Source: Sciurus carolinensis (Eukaryota > Chordata > Mammalia > Rodentia > Sciuridae). Taken from it: a DNA stretch of 64,000 bases. Shown here piece after piece: positions 23,822 to 34,980 of the stretch. The position numbers and the translations under genes are program-made. Each line of letters begins with the position of its first letter. The first letter of the stretch is position 1. Where the stretch lies: NCBI RefSeq assembly GCF_902686445.1, contig NC_062213.1, positions 60,330,991-60,394,990 on the forward strand, written 5' to 3'. The notes beneath the pieces were generated by a model. The model did not search any database, had not been told where the DNA came from, and saw nothing but the letters and a program-made list of their open reading frames with translations.

Positions 23822-24110
23822 TTCTCTATGTATTCTGGATGTTAACGCCTTGTCAGATGTATAGTTTACAAACATTTTCTCCCATTCTGTAAATTATCTC
23901 TTCACTCTGTCAGTTGTTTCCTTTGCTATGCAGAAGTTTTTTTTAGTTTGATGTCCTCCTGTGTGTCTATTTTTTACGTTTCCTGTAGTTTGGGGTTTCT
24001 TATCCAAAAATTCATTGCCCATTCCAATGTCTTGAAGTATTTTCCCTAACTTTCTTGTGAGTCATTTATAGACTTAGTTTTTTTCAGTATTATATATTTT
24101 ATACATGATT
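23822..24110 (-). mobile_element. Inverted LINE-1 ORF2 C-terminal piece
   Basis: The plus strand reads tattctggatgttaacgcct, gatgtatagtttacaaacat, attctgtaaattatctcttc and ctatgcagaagttttttt, the reverse complement of the ORF2 C-terminal coding region. It directly abuts the plus-strand LINE-1 that ends in the reverse transcriptase. The junction may be a rearrangement, or a truncated insertion into the older element. Confidence 0.8.
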
Positions 24111-25943
24111 ATCTCCCCAATTCAGTTATGAATTCCTTGAAGACAAATCAAGTGTCTTTTATCCTCTGTGTGGCACTAACCCCATGTTTGTGAGGTATGT
24201 GCACTACCCGAAGGCACTCAGGCACAATGGTGGCTAGGAGCTGAAATTCAATGTGACCTAGTAAAGGACACTCGGTCCAAGGAAAAGGGGACTCTTTCTA
24301 AGCTGTGGAAAGCTACTATAAGCCTAGCTGTGATACTATTCTAATGCCTAGTATAGCTCATTATAATTAATTAAAGTTTGTTGAAATTCAAATTCATCTG
24401 TCCAGAATGACAATCTCAGAATATCATGTTCCAGAGGAACAGGCATAAAAATTAATAGACATAAAAAGGAGGAAAATACATAAATTAAAGCAAGGGGAGA
24501 ATTGTTGCCGAAGTGTAAGCTGGATGAAAAGAAAGGGAACATTCCAGAGGCTTTGATGTGTGCAGAGGTGACACTGATGATGTTAATAGTGGTCCAAAAT
24601 AATTCACTTCTTTCTGTTGAATTTAGTCTTTAATAAAGTGAAGAGAACAAACACACCTGGCTTCAAAGTTTTCTTATAAAGACTTTACAAGGCATATGGG
24701 TATAGTGACATCAATAAATGGAAAGCAATCTTCTGAAAGAATGTTTAAAAACATGTTTTTCTCAGTTAAAGGGATGAATAATATAAAGATAAAATAGATG
24801 TGAAAGTTACATTAAACCCCAACATTAAAAAAGGAAGTAATACAGGTTTAGACTAAATATATATTTTGGCAAATTTCGAATTTTAGTGAAATCTGATAAT
24901 AGCCAAGTATTTTATGTGTTTGCAAAGTCAACTGGCTAAGTGTCAACATAAATTTTCATTTGGAAATTTAAAAGTCTATATAGTGGGACTTCCTTTTACC
25001 AAACTTCACTTCAGTCATTGAATGAAGATTTTGTGAATATAAAAAATCAAATAGTATTTTGCAAACTCTGGGAGAAGAGTGAGGAAATCCTTGGTCACCA
25101 AAATCGTAGAAAGGATCATTCTTGACTTTTTTTTTTTTCCCCCAAATCATATGGGATTTTCTAAAGAATACTTTTAACATAGAGGATCATAGACTGTATT
25201 CCAGGTAGACAAAATTTTAAGTAGACACTAGTAAATATTAATTCCATGTTTGATGCCGAAAATGACTTTTGTCATCACAGATACCCAAATACCTATCACT
25301 TGGGTGTCAACAAGGGTCTTGGGGTATCGTGTACATGATATATAGATCTGAAGAGATTTTTAAAAAGTGATTATTTACAAAATCATGTACCAGGTTTATT
25401 AAAAATGCTATGAAAGTGTAGTACTTCAGGGGCTAAAAGACTCAGAAGCCATCCTTGTCTTGTGTAAAGATAAAGGTAAGAGTGATTATGAGCAGTGGTC
25501 AAGAGAGAACCAGATTGAGATACATGTGTGGATTTTGCTGTCGCCTATGACAGAAGACCATACCTAGCCTGCAGTGACCCTACAGAGAAAAAGGAGGGCA
25601 ATAAACATCCTAACCTTAAATGTTCTTGTTCTTCCTTACAATTTTCAATGGTATTTCCATTGAATTAACCCAATATATGAATGCTTTCTCTCTTTTTTTG
25701 TCCCTTAATTCTGCTCAGCTAGTGAAAAAGGAAAATATGATTTTTGAAAAGTCTTCAGTGAAAAATTACCAAATCTTATAAGAAACCAGGTAAATATGAG
25801 ATAAAGGAAAAACAAATTTAGTTATTTTTAAAACAGTATAAAGTGTAAGGTGCCAAACATAGTCAAAGTACAATTAAGTTTGCATACAAAAACACAGATA
25901 GATAGAACAGATAGATATAGATACAAAAATATAACTGTAGTTA
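24111..25943. other. Unassigned DNA
   Basis: No gene or nameable repeat. A 25120-25145 T/C run and short open frames (24348-24542 and 24968-25180, both minus) are without domain content. Confidence 0.45.
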
Positions 25944-26322
25944 TGTAGTTTGATTCTTAATTTTCCCCCAGAGGCTAATATGTTGGTGCTTTGTTCTAGT
26001 GTATGTATGGCACTATCAGAAAGTGGTGGAATCTTTAAGATGCAGGGCCTAGTAGTTCTTAGGTCATTAGGAGTGTTCTCATAAAGGGCAATTTTGGAAC
26101 CTCTGTCTCTTCTGCTTTTTCACTTCCTGACTGCTGTGAACTAAACAGCTTATTTTGCCATATATTCCTATCATGATATATTGCTTTGTCACAGGCTCAA
26201 ACAATGGAACCAATCTAAGATTGACTGAAATCCCTGCCACTACAGACCAAAATAAACCTTTCTTCTCTTAAGTTTATTATCTCAGATATTTTATTACAGT
26301 AACGGAAAGCTTACTGACACAC
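25944..26322 (+). mobile_element. Solo LTR, MaLR-type, old
   Basis: Begins near tagtttgattcttaattttc and ends gcttactgacaca. It keeps the 'agaaagtggtggaatcttta...gggcctagtag' block, cacttcctgactgctgtgaa, tatcatgatatattgctttg and the poly(A) signal in gaccaaaataaacctttctt. Length is about 380 bp. It is the first of three MaLR copies within about 1 kb. Confidence 0.7.
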
Positions 26323-26464
26323 ATATGTTCTCATATATGTATGTAAAATTTCTCCATCCTAAACTAGATTTGTTTCATTTTTTCCTAAGGATCCATTCAC
26401 CTCTTTTCTTACCTTAGTGTGTTTTCTGGATACCAAACTATATAGATTATAGTAATAGATTCAC

Positions 26465-26816
26465 TGACTTTTAGTTGGTCAATTCCATTCATCAGGGCCT
26501 GAAGTGAGGAAGAACATCATGGCAGAAGTGTGTGACAGAGGAAAGCAGCTGGGAAGACAGCACCAGAAAGCAGAAAAAGATATTTCTTTCTCTTACCAAG
26601 AACAAATATATATATATACCCCAAAGGCATGCCCCTAATGATCTACCTCCTCCAGCCACACCCTACCTGCCTATAATTACCACCTAGTTAATCCCTATCA
26701 TGGGATTAATGCACTGATTGACTAAGACTCTTATAACCCAATCACTTAATCTCTGAACTTTCTTGCATTGTTTTACATATAAGTTTTGGGGGGACACCTC
26801 ATTCTAAACCATAACA
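26465..26816 (-). mobile_element. Solo LTR, MaLR-type, minus strand, 3'-truncated
   Basis: The right edge, attctaaaccataaca, is the reversed TGTTATGGTTT start. Inward lie ggggggacacctcattctaa, ttataacccaatcacttaat, gcatgcccctaatgatctac and gaacatcatggcagaagtgt. The LTR's own 3' portion (poly(A) signal region) is missing at the left edge. It touches a plus-strand LTR fragment at 26817. Confidence 0.75.
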
Positions 26817-26966
26817 CTCTCTCAGGTCATTCCATCATGTTTTGCATCACCTACAGCCCAGAACCATGGAGTCACCTCTGAAACCATGAGATCAAAATAA
26901 ACTTTTTCCCTCTATGTTGTTCTGGTCAGGTATTTTGGTCACAGCAGTGAAAAGCTTACTGCCACA
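26817..26966 (+). mobile_element. MaLR LTR 3' fragment, plus strand
   Basis: About 150 bp carrying only the 3' part of a MaLR LTR: ttccatcatgttttgcatca, cctctgaaaccatgagatca, the poly(A) signal in aaaataaactttttccctct, and the terminal tttggtcacagcagtgaaaa then gcttactgccaca. It lies head to head with the minus-strand copy. Confidence 0.75.
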
Positions 26967-29611
26967 GTACTCAATCAGAAGAACCAATTTACTCTAGTTC
27001 AATCTTGTGTATGTCATGCATGGTGAGTCCCATACATCTCTTTGTAGAGTTTTAATCTAACTTTTATCCATCTTCCTAATGGGCTATACATCTTTAATTT
27101 AAAATCTTTAACTTAAAGACATTAAAGAAGGCACTCCTGAGAAAACAGGAGGAAAATATTCTCCATATAATATAGCCCATACTTTGTGATGGAGAATATG
27201 ACAATGAGATTGGTTTATGCTGAATTTGAAGCCCAGTGAGACTTCTAAGTAAAGGTGTCAGTACACTGTTGAATTTGGAGGTCCGAGATGCAAGACATGA
27301 TTCTTAATTGAGATGTGCGCATTTGTGAATCATCTTACTGAAGATGGTGGGATTTTATTAGTTTGTCATGGAGACTGTATAGAGTGAAAATAAAAGAGAA
27401 CCTAAGACAGGACAATAAAGATAGGTCAATTTGGAAAATAAATTTATTAATATCAATTAAATGTTACATAAATGCTCATATCCTTTACTGTAAATATATC
27501 ACTTTAGGAATTTATCTATAAAACTAACAAAAATAGGGAAGGGAGGAGGCTATAAATGCCCCCAATGATCTATATTCATTTAGATACATTATGTAATCAA
27601 TTAAATTTTTTAAAAGTATGTTTAGTAACATGGAAAATTATCATAATAATAATAATTAGAAACACAGACTATGAAGTCACCCATCTAATTTCAGCACAAC
27701 TAGTTAAAATGTATGCACCAGAAAGACTAAAATAAAATTTGTAAAAATATTCCTGCTATTTCTTTTCCAGGAAAAGAATTACTTTATTATACTAAGTCTT
27801 GCTCCAGTTTTCTACAGAAACTCCAGTTTTCTATTTTAAAAACTCTTATTAAATTAGGGCATCAGGGAAACACAATGGCAGGGCTGAGACCCCTCAATAG
27901 GGTTGAATAACTCCATTTACACAACAGCCTTGTTACTGAGACAATTCTGTATATCCACATAACACCAATATTCTCTGTCCATGACATAATATACATCAAT
28001 CTACAAACAGGAATTTGAAAAGGGCACTCAGGTCAGGTCATTATCTGAAAGGAGTAACTAATGATTTCTCCATTTGCCAACTCTATCTGTCCTGAGTTTA
28101 TTCTAACCAAAGAGCAGGGGTAAGAAGGTGAATAAATGATGGATGACTCTATTTCCTTGATTTATTTTTACTGTGGTACTCCATTTAGGTCTTTAAAAAG
28201 AAATGATTATGTTAATAATACTCAATTTGGTTACCAAATTTGTCTACAGTGAAAGTGATAGTAATTTTTTAATAAGGGGTATCTAATTTCTAGAACAACT
28301 CATACCATTATAGATTTTAGCATAACATTACGATAAAAGCAAAAATGAAACAAATAAAAATAACAATAAAAGGGGAAAAAGTGGTATCATGAAAGGGTAT
28401 CTGAGGCAGTGACCAAAACCCTAAACTAAGGAGACACACTGTGGTTGAGAAACAAAATTAACTTCCAGATTAAACCAAAAATAAGATTGCTTTTATATGT
28501 AGTGAAATGTGCTTCAGTTTCCCTAAGTACTATTATTGAAGACAGGTAATTCTATTCAGGATTTACTAACATATTTGGGATTCTTCCTTACATGGGCAAC
28601 ACTTACTGCTTAAGTTAAATTGTATGTGACCTTCAATATCTGCTCTGTGTGGATCAAAAAATACGCATTATTAAATTCTTGCTATCTGTTTGCCAATAGA
28701 AAATACCATTTAAAAGTCATTTAAAAAGTTACTAAATTATTAAAATGTTTCCTGATCTCAATATCTTTAAGATAAAATCTGTTAGTAATAATCAAATTAT
28801 TTAAAAATTCAATTTACAATCAATATAATAGAGAGAAGATAATATGGCCACATAGAAATACACAATGAGGTAACATAAATGAGATCTCAAACACATAAGA
28901 GTCTAAGTAGCATGTGTTGTTTATCTATACACTTGGTGGTATGAGAAAAAATATTGATATTACTCTTCAATAGTACAACTGCAGAGTTTAATTTATTTGG
29001 TCAAAAAGGAATGCATTGATAAGGGTAGAGAAACCATAACAGCATTAATACAATTCACAGTTACCTTCCTGAGAAATCTTAAAATTAAATCAACATAAAA
29101 GGTTGGTTTTCCTTGGTTTATTTTCTAATAGCAAATGCACTTTGAAAAGCAATCAAAGCTCTTTTATTCTGCTTAAATTGTGAGTGTTTATTATTCAATA
29201 GTAGAGGGATTTAATTTATTTTCCAGTCCAGGAAAAAGAATCACACCCTAATTGTCAATTGTCAAAATTGATGCAGTTTACAGAATGTTGAAAAACAAAT
29301 TCAGGCTCTTAGTTGAATTAAATTTGGCATATATTCTAAAAATACTCTGTGGCCAACTAAACTGTTTATAAAGTAGTGGAAAGCTTAAAGAGCACAATAA
29401 CATTGATTTCAAATTCTAAATAAAATTCATAGAAAACCCAGTAATTTCATAAAATGGGCATACGTTTCCCAGAAACATATTTTTAAGGCAATGAGACTAC
29501 AGTGGTATTTAAGGCAATTAGTTGCTAATTAGTTACTTCACTCAGTAAAGGAAAATTGATTTTCTATAAAATTAGGGGGTAAGATTTAAACAGGTGAATT
29601 TTGATGAGGAT
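26967..29611. other. Repeat-poor AT-rich block
   Basis: I recognise no SINE, LTR or LINE text over about 2.6 kb, and no open frame worth listing. It is the largest block in the window without visible repeats and carries the insertion site of the 29.6 kb LINE-1 at its right edge. Confidence 0.45.
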
Positions 29612-29621
29612 AAAAAATTAA
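29612..29621 (+). repeat. Candidate LINE-1 target-site duplication, left
   Basis: The word aaaaaattaa immediately precedes the LINE-1 5' end and recurs at 35237-35246 after its poly-A. It is short and A-rich, and partly merges with the tail, so support is moderate. Confidence 0.55.
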
Positions 29622-30093
29622 GGGGTGATCCGAGATGGCGAACTAGAGGGTGACTGCATCTCCTGTCGCTCCAGAAGACTCGGACTAAAATAAAGCAATG
29701 AGGTAAGTCACCCCCACCTGGTGAAGCTCGGCCTGGGCAGCAGGTCTGGATAGGGGCAGCTTATCAGAGCAGGGCAGGGCAACTAGAGTCTTCCCCAGGT
29801 AACCCTGCTCACTCCGGCGGTGGGTTCCTCCCACATGGCCAGCTTCTTGGAGCAGCCCCCCCAGTGAGAGCCTTTTCCCACAGAGCCAGCTCCAAGCCCT
29901 GGAACCAGTAGCGGGCTAGGGGCAGCTTTCTTCAGAAGCACTGCATTATCAAGTTCCTCCAAGACTTCAGGCTACTGAAGGCTGGGATGTGATACATTTG
30001 AAATCTACAGGGACACTATAAACCAATAGAGGAAATTTGCAATATCTCAGAGTCCCACTGTTATCTAATCAATATGAGAAACAAGGGAAGAAA
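29622..30093 (+). promoter_or_regulatory. LINE-1 5' UTR / internal promoter region
   Basis: GC-richer than its surroundings. Its first 30 bases contain cgagatggcg, a YY1-type core (gATGGC) placed close to the presumed transcription start, as in the human LINE-1 promoter. Further on are G/C-rich blocks (cccccacctggtgaagctcg, gcctgggcagcaggtctgga). No tandem monomers of the mouse type are seen. Promoter role is inferred from family knowledge and position. Confidence 0.65.
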
Positions 30094-31021
30094 ATGTCCC
30101 AAACAAACCTAGATACTATATCAATAAAACCCAATGACAGCACAGCAGAAGAAATGTCAGAAAGGGAGTTCAGAATGTACATAATTAAAACAATCAGGGA
30201 AGCAAATGAGGAGATGAAAGAGCACATGCAGGCATTGAAGGAGGCAATGAAAGAGCAAATGCAGACATTAAATGATCGCACCAATCAACAGTTAAAAGAC
30301 CAAATACGGGAAGGAAGAGATCATTTCAATAAACAGTTAGAGATACTGAAAAAAAAAGAAACAGAAATCCTTGAAATGAAGGAAACAATAAACCAAGTTA
30401 AAAACTCCATAGAAAACATAATAGGATAGAACACCTGGAAGACAGAACCTCAGACATGGAAGACAAAACATTTAATTTTGAAAATAAAGTCGACCAAACA
30501 GAGAAGATGGCAAGAAATCATGAACAGATTCTACAAGAATTATGGGATATCATGAAAAGACCAAATTTAAGAATTATTGGGATTGAGGAAGGCTTAGAGA
30601 AACAAACCAAAGGAATGAACAATCTATTCAATGAAATAATATCAGAAAATTTCCCAAATCTGAAGAATGAAATGGAAAACCAGGTACAAGAGGCTTATAG
30701 GACTCCAAATATACAAAATTACAACACACCCACACCAACGCACATTACTATGACAATACCTAATATACAAAATAAAGACAGAATTTTAAAGGCCACGAGA
30801 GAAATAAATCAAATTACATTCAGGGGGAAACCAATAAGAATATCAGCAGATTTTTCAATCCAGACCCTAAAAGCTAAAAGGGCCTGGAACAACATTTACC
30901 AAGCCCTGAAAGAAAATGGATGCCAACCAAGAATCTTATACCCACCAAAACTTACTTTCAGATTGATGACAAAATAAGATCCTTCCATGAAAAACAAAAG
31001 CTAAAAGAAAGCCGGCATTAG
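30094..31021 (+). pseudogene. LINE-1 ORF1 (RNA-binding chaperone), two frameshifts
   Basis: ORF1p binds LINE-1 RNA as a trimer. I choose the ATG at 30094 (MSQTNLDTI) because the open stretch upstream to 30037 has no ATG. Visible parts in order: acidic N-terminus (SEREFRMYIIKTI), a coiled coil with the repeated blocks MKEHMQALKEA and MKEQMQTLNDR, then QLEILKKKETEILEMKETIN. The frame breaks at about 30420-30428 (stop TAG 30426-30428). The RNA-recognition domain (KRPNLRIIGIEEG, ENFPNLKNEMENQVQEAYRT) and C-terminal domain (GKPIRISADFSIQTLKAKRA, NGCQPRILYPPKLTF) lie in another frame (30456-30977). A second shift at about 30960 puts the last 20 residues or so in a third frame, ending with TAG at 31019-31021. 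No functional protein is expected. Confidence 0.92.
30207..30272 (+). repeat. 33-bp tandem repeat in ORF1 coiled coil
   Basis: Two adjacent 33-bp units, approximately 30207-30239 and 30240-30272 (edges uncertain by a few bases), encode MKEHMQALKEA and MKEQMQTLNDR. The first halves match almost exactly (atgaaagagca then catgcag or aatgcag). The older LINE-1 ORF1 at 20.2 kb has no matching second unit and a shorter coiled coil. The repeat lengthens the coiled coil by about 11 residues. Confidence 0.8.
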
Positions 31022-31148
31022 AGAACATTCTCAGCAAAATATTCCATGAGGAAGAGATGAAAAACAACGATGCAAATCAGCAACGGGAGGAACTAGTCTA
31101 AAGGAATAGCCAAATAAAGGAGAAACCAAATCATGTCAAAAAACAAAA

Positions 31149-34100
31149 ATGAGTCAAATGACTGGGAATAAAAATCATATCACAATAATAACCCTGAATG
31201 TTAATGGCCTGAACTCATCAATCAAAGACAGACTGGCAGATTGGATTAAAAAGAAAAATCCAACAATATGCTGCCTGCAAGAGAATCATCTCATAGAAAG
31301 AGACACCCATAGACTAAAGGTGAAAGGATGGGAAAAAACATACCATGCACAAGGACACAGCAAAAAAGCTGGAATATCCATCCTCATTTTAGATAATGTG
31401 GACTTGAAGCCAAAACTAGTCAGAAGGGATAAAGAAGGACATTACATGCTGCTTAAGGGAACCATAAATCAGCAAGACATAACAATCATAAATATCTATG
31501 TCCCAAACATTGGCTCATCCATGTACGCCAAACAAATCCTTCTCAATTCCAGAAATCAAATAGACCACAACACAATATTACTAGGCGATTTTAACATGCC
31601 TCTCTCACCACTGGATAGATCTTCCAAACAAAAATTGAATAAAGAAACCATAGATCTCAATAACACAATCAACAATTTAGACTTAAAGGACATATATAGA
31701 ATATACCATCCAACAAAGAACGAATACACTTTCTTCTCAGCAGCACATGGATCCTTCTCTAAAATAGACCATATTTTATGCCACAAAGCTACTGTTAGCA
31801 AATACAAGAAGATAGAGATACTACCTTGTACTCTATCAGATCATAATGGATTGAAATTAGAAATAAATGACAGAATAAAAAATAGAAACTTACCAATACC
31901 TGGAGATTAAATAATACACTATTATATGATGAATGGATAACAGAAGACATCAGGAGGGAAATAAAAAAAAATTCTTAGAAGTAAACAAGAACAAAGACAC
32001 ATCATATCAAAAACTCTGGGACACTATGAAAGCAGTACTTAGAGAAAGATTTATTTCATGGGGCACATTCAACAAAAGAAGTAGAAATCAACAAATAAAT
32101 GACTTAACAATACAGCTCAAAGCCCTAGAAATAGAAGAGCAGACCAATACCAAAAGTAGTAGAAGACAGGAAATAGTTAAAATCAGAGCCGAAATCAACG
32201 AAATTGAAACAAAAGAAACAATCGGAAAAATTAACAAAATAAATAGTTGGTTCTTTGAAAAAATAAATAAAATTGATAAACCCTTAGCCACACTAACAAA
32301 GAGAAAGAGGGAGAAAACTCAAATTACTCAAATTCGGAATGAACAAGGAAATATCACAACACACACGAGTGAAATACAAAACATAATTAGAAGCTATTTT
32401 GAAAATTTATACTCCAACATAACAGAAAACCTCGAAGACATCAACAAGTTTCTAGAGACATATGAATTACCTAAACTGAATGAGGAGGACATACACAACT
32501 TAAATAAATCAATTTCAAGCAGTGAAATAGAAGAGGTCTTCAAAAGCCTACCAACAAAGAAAAGTCCAGGTCCAGATGGGTTCTCAGCCGAGTTCTACAA
32601 AACCTTTAAAGAAGAGCTCACTCCAATACTCCTCAAAGTATTTCATGAAATAGAAGAGGAGGGAACTCCCCCAAACTCATTCTATGAAGCCCATATCACT
32701 CTGATACCTAAACCAGACAGAGACACATCGAGGAAAGAAAATTTCAGACCAATATCCTTAATGAACATCGACGCAAAAATTCTCAGCAAAATTTTAGCAA
32801 ATCACATACCAAAATATATTAAAAAGATAGTGCACAACCATCAAGTGGGTTTTATCCCAATGATGCAAGTTTGGTTCAACATCCGGAAATCAATAAATGT
32901 CATTCACCATATCAGCAGACATAAAGTTAAGAATCACATGATTATTTCAATAGATGCAGAAAAAGCATTCGATAAAATACAGCACCCCTTCATGCTCAAA
33001 ACGCTAGAAAAAATTGGGGTAGTGGGAACATTCCTTAATATTGTAAAGGCCATCTATGCTAAGCCCATGGCTAATATCATTCTAAATGGTGAAAAACTGA
33101 AAGCATTCCCCCTAAAAACTGGAACAAGGCAGGGATGCCCTCTTTCACCACTTCTATTCAACATCATCCTTGAGACTCTAGGCAGAGCAATTAGACAAAC
33201 CAAAGAAATTAAAGGGATACGAATAGGAAAAGAATAACTCAAACTATTCCTGTTCGCTGATGACAAGATTATATATTTAAAGGAACCTGAAAATTCCACC
33301 AGAAAACTTTCAGAACTCATAAGTGAATTCAGTAAAGTAGCAGGTTACAAGATCAATGCTCATAAATCCAATGCATTTTTATACATAAGTGATGAATCTT
33401 CAGAAAGAGAAGTTAGGAAAAATACCCCATTCACAATAGCACCGAAAAAAATAAAATACTTGGGAATCAATCTCACAAAAGAGGTGAAAGACCTCTACAA
33501 TGAGAACTACAGTACACTAAAGAAAGAAATCAAAGAAAACCTTAGAAGATAGAAAGATATCCCATGTTCTTGGATAGGCAGAATTAATATTGTCAAAATG
33601 GCTATACTACCTAAAGTGCTATACAGATTCAATGCAATTCCAATTAAAATCCCAATGATGTACCTTACAGAAATAGAGCATGCAATTATGAAATTCATCT
33701 GGAAGAATAAGAAACCCAGAATAGCTAAAGCAATCCTTAGCAGAAAGAGCGAAGCAGGGAGTATCACAATACCAGATCTTCAACTATACTACAAAGCAAT
33801 AGTAACAAAAACAGCATGGTATTGGCACCAAAATAGAAAGGTAGATCAATGGTACAGAATGGAGGACATGAACACAAACCCAAATAAATACAATTTTCTC
33901 ATAGTAGACAAAGGGGCCAAAAATATGCAATGGAGAAAAGATAGCCTCTTCAACAAATGGTGCTGGGAAAACTGAAAAACCATATGGAACAGAATGAAAT
34001 TAAACCCTTATCTCTCACCCTGCACAAAACTTAGCTCAAAATGGATCAAGGATCATGGAATCAGACCAGAGACCCTGCATCTTATAGAAGAAAAAGTAGG

Positions 34101-34980
34101 TCCAAATCTTCAACTTGTTTGCTTAGGATCAGACTTCTTTAACAGAACTCCCATAGCACAAGAAATAAAAGCAAGAATCAACAACTGGGATAGATTCAAA
34201 CTAAAAGGCTTTCTCTCAGCAAAGGAAACTATCAGAAATGTGAAGAGAGAGCCTACAGAGTGGGAGAAAATCTTTGCCACTTATACTTCAGATAGAGCGC
34301 TAATTTCCAGAATCTATAAAGAACTCAAAAAACTCTACACCAAGAATACAAATAATCCAATCAACAAATGGTCTAAGGAAATGAACAGACACTTCACAGA
34401 AGAAGATGTATAAGCAATCAACAGATATATGAAAAAATGTTCAACATCTCTAGTAATAAGAGAAATGCAAAACAAAACTACCCTAAGATTTCATCTCACC
34501 CCAATTAGAATGGCGATTATCAAAAACACAAGCAACAATAGGTGTTGGGGAGGATGTAGGGAAAAAGGTACACTCATACATTGCTGGTGGGGTTCCAAAT
34601 TAGTGCAGCCACTCTGGAAAGCAGTATGGAGATTCCTCAGAAAGCTTGGAATGGAACCACCATTTGATCCAGCTATCCCACTCCTTGGCCTATACCCAAA
34701 GGACTTAAAATCAGCATACTACAGAGATACAGCCACATCAATGTTCATAGCTGCTCAATTCACCATAGCCAGATTGTGGAACCAACCTAGATGCCCTTCA
34801 TTTGATGAATGGATGAAGAAACTGTGGCATATATATACAATGGAATATTACTCCACCATGAAGAATGATAAAATTATGGCATTTGCAGGCAAATGGATGA
34901 AATTGGAGATTATCATGCTAAGTGAGATAAGTACATCTCAAAAAACTAAAGGACAAATGATCTCGCTGATAAGCAGATAA
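31149..34980 (+). pseudogene. LINE-1 ORF2 (endonuclease/reverse transcriptase), inactivated
   Basis: ORF2p nicks target DNA and reverse transcribes LINE-1 RNA there. ATG at 31149 gives MSQMTGNKNHITIITLNVNG. The endonuclease domain (residues 1 to about 240) keeps N17, E45, D147/N149 (GDFN), D207 and D231/H232. Frame breaks occur near 31890-31908 and in the A-run at about 31967-31975. The 31933-33237 frame carries the linker and reverse transcriptase, with [26 protein letters not shown] and [20 protein letters not shown]. The active-site motif FADD is intact at 33253-33264, just after a stop. In-frame stops lie at 33235-33237, 33550-33552, 33973-33975 and 34411-34413. The C-terminal Cys-rich motif ([19 protein letters not shown]) has Ser where the last Cys is expected (codon 34594-34596). 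Confidence 0.93.

Noticed and set aside
26465..26966. One MaLR LTR split by a simple internal inversion
   Set aside because: Both oppositely oriented pieces include the catgatgtt-region block, so together they exceed one LTR.
31149..34980. An active LINE-1 ORF2
   Set aside because: Two frameshifts and four premature stops interrupt it, although catalytic motifs remain readable.
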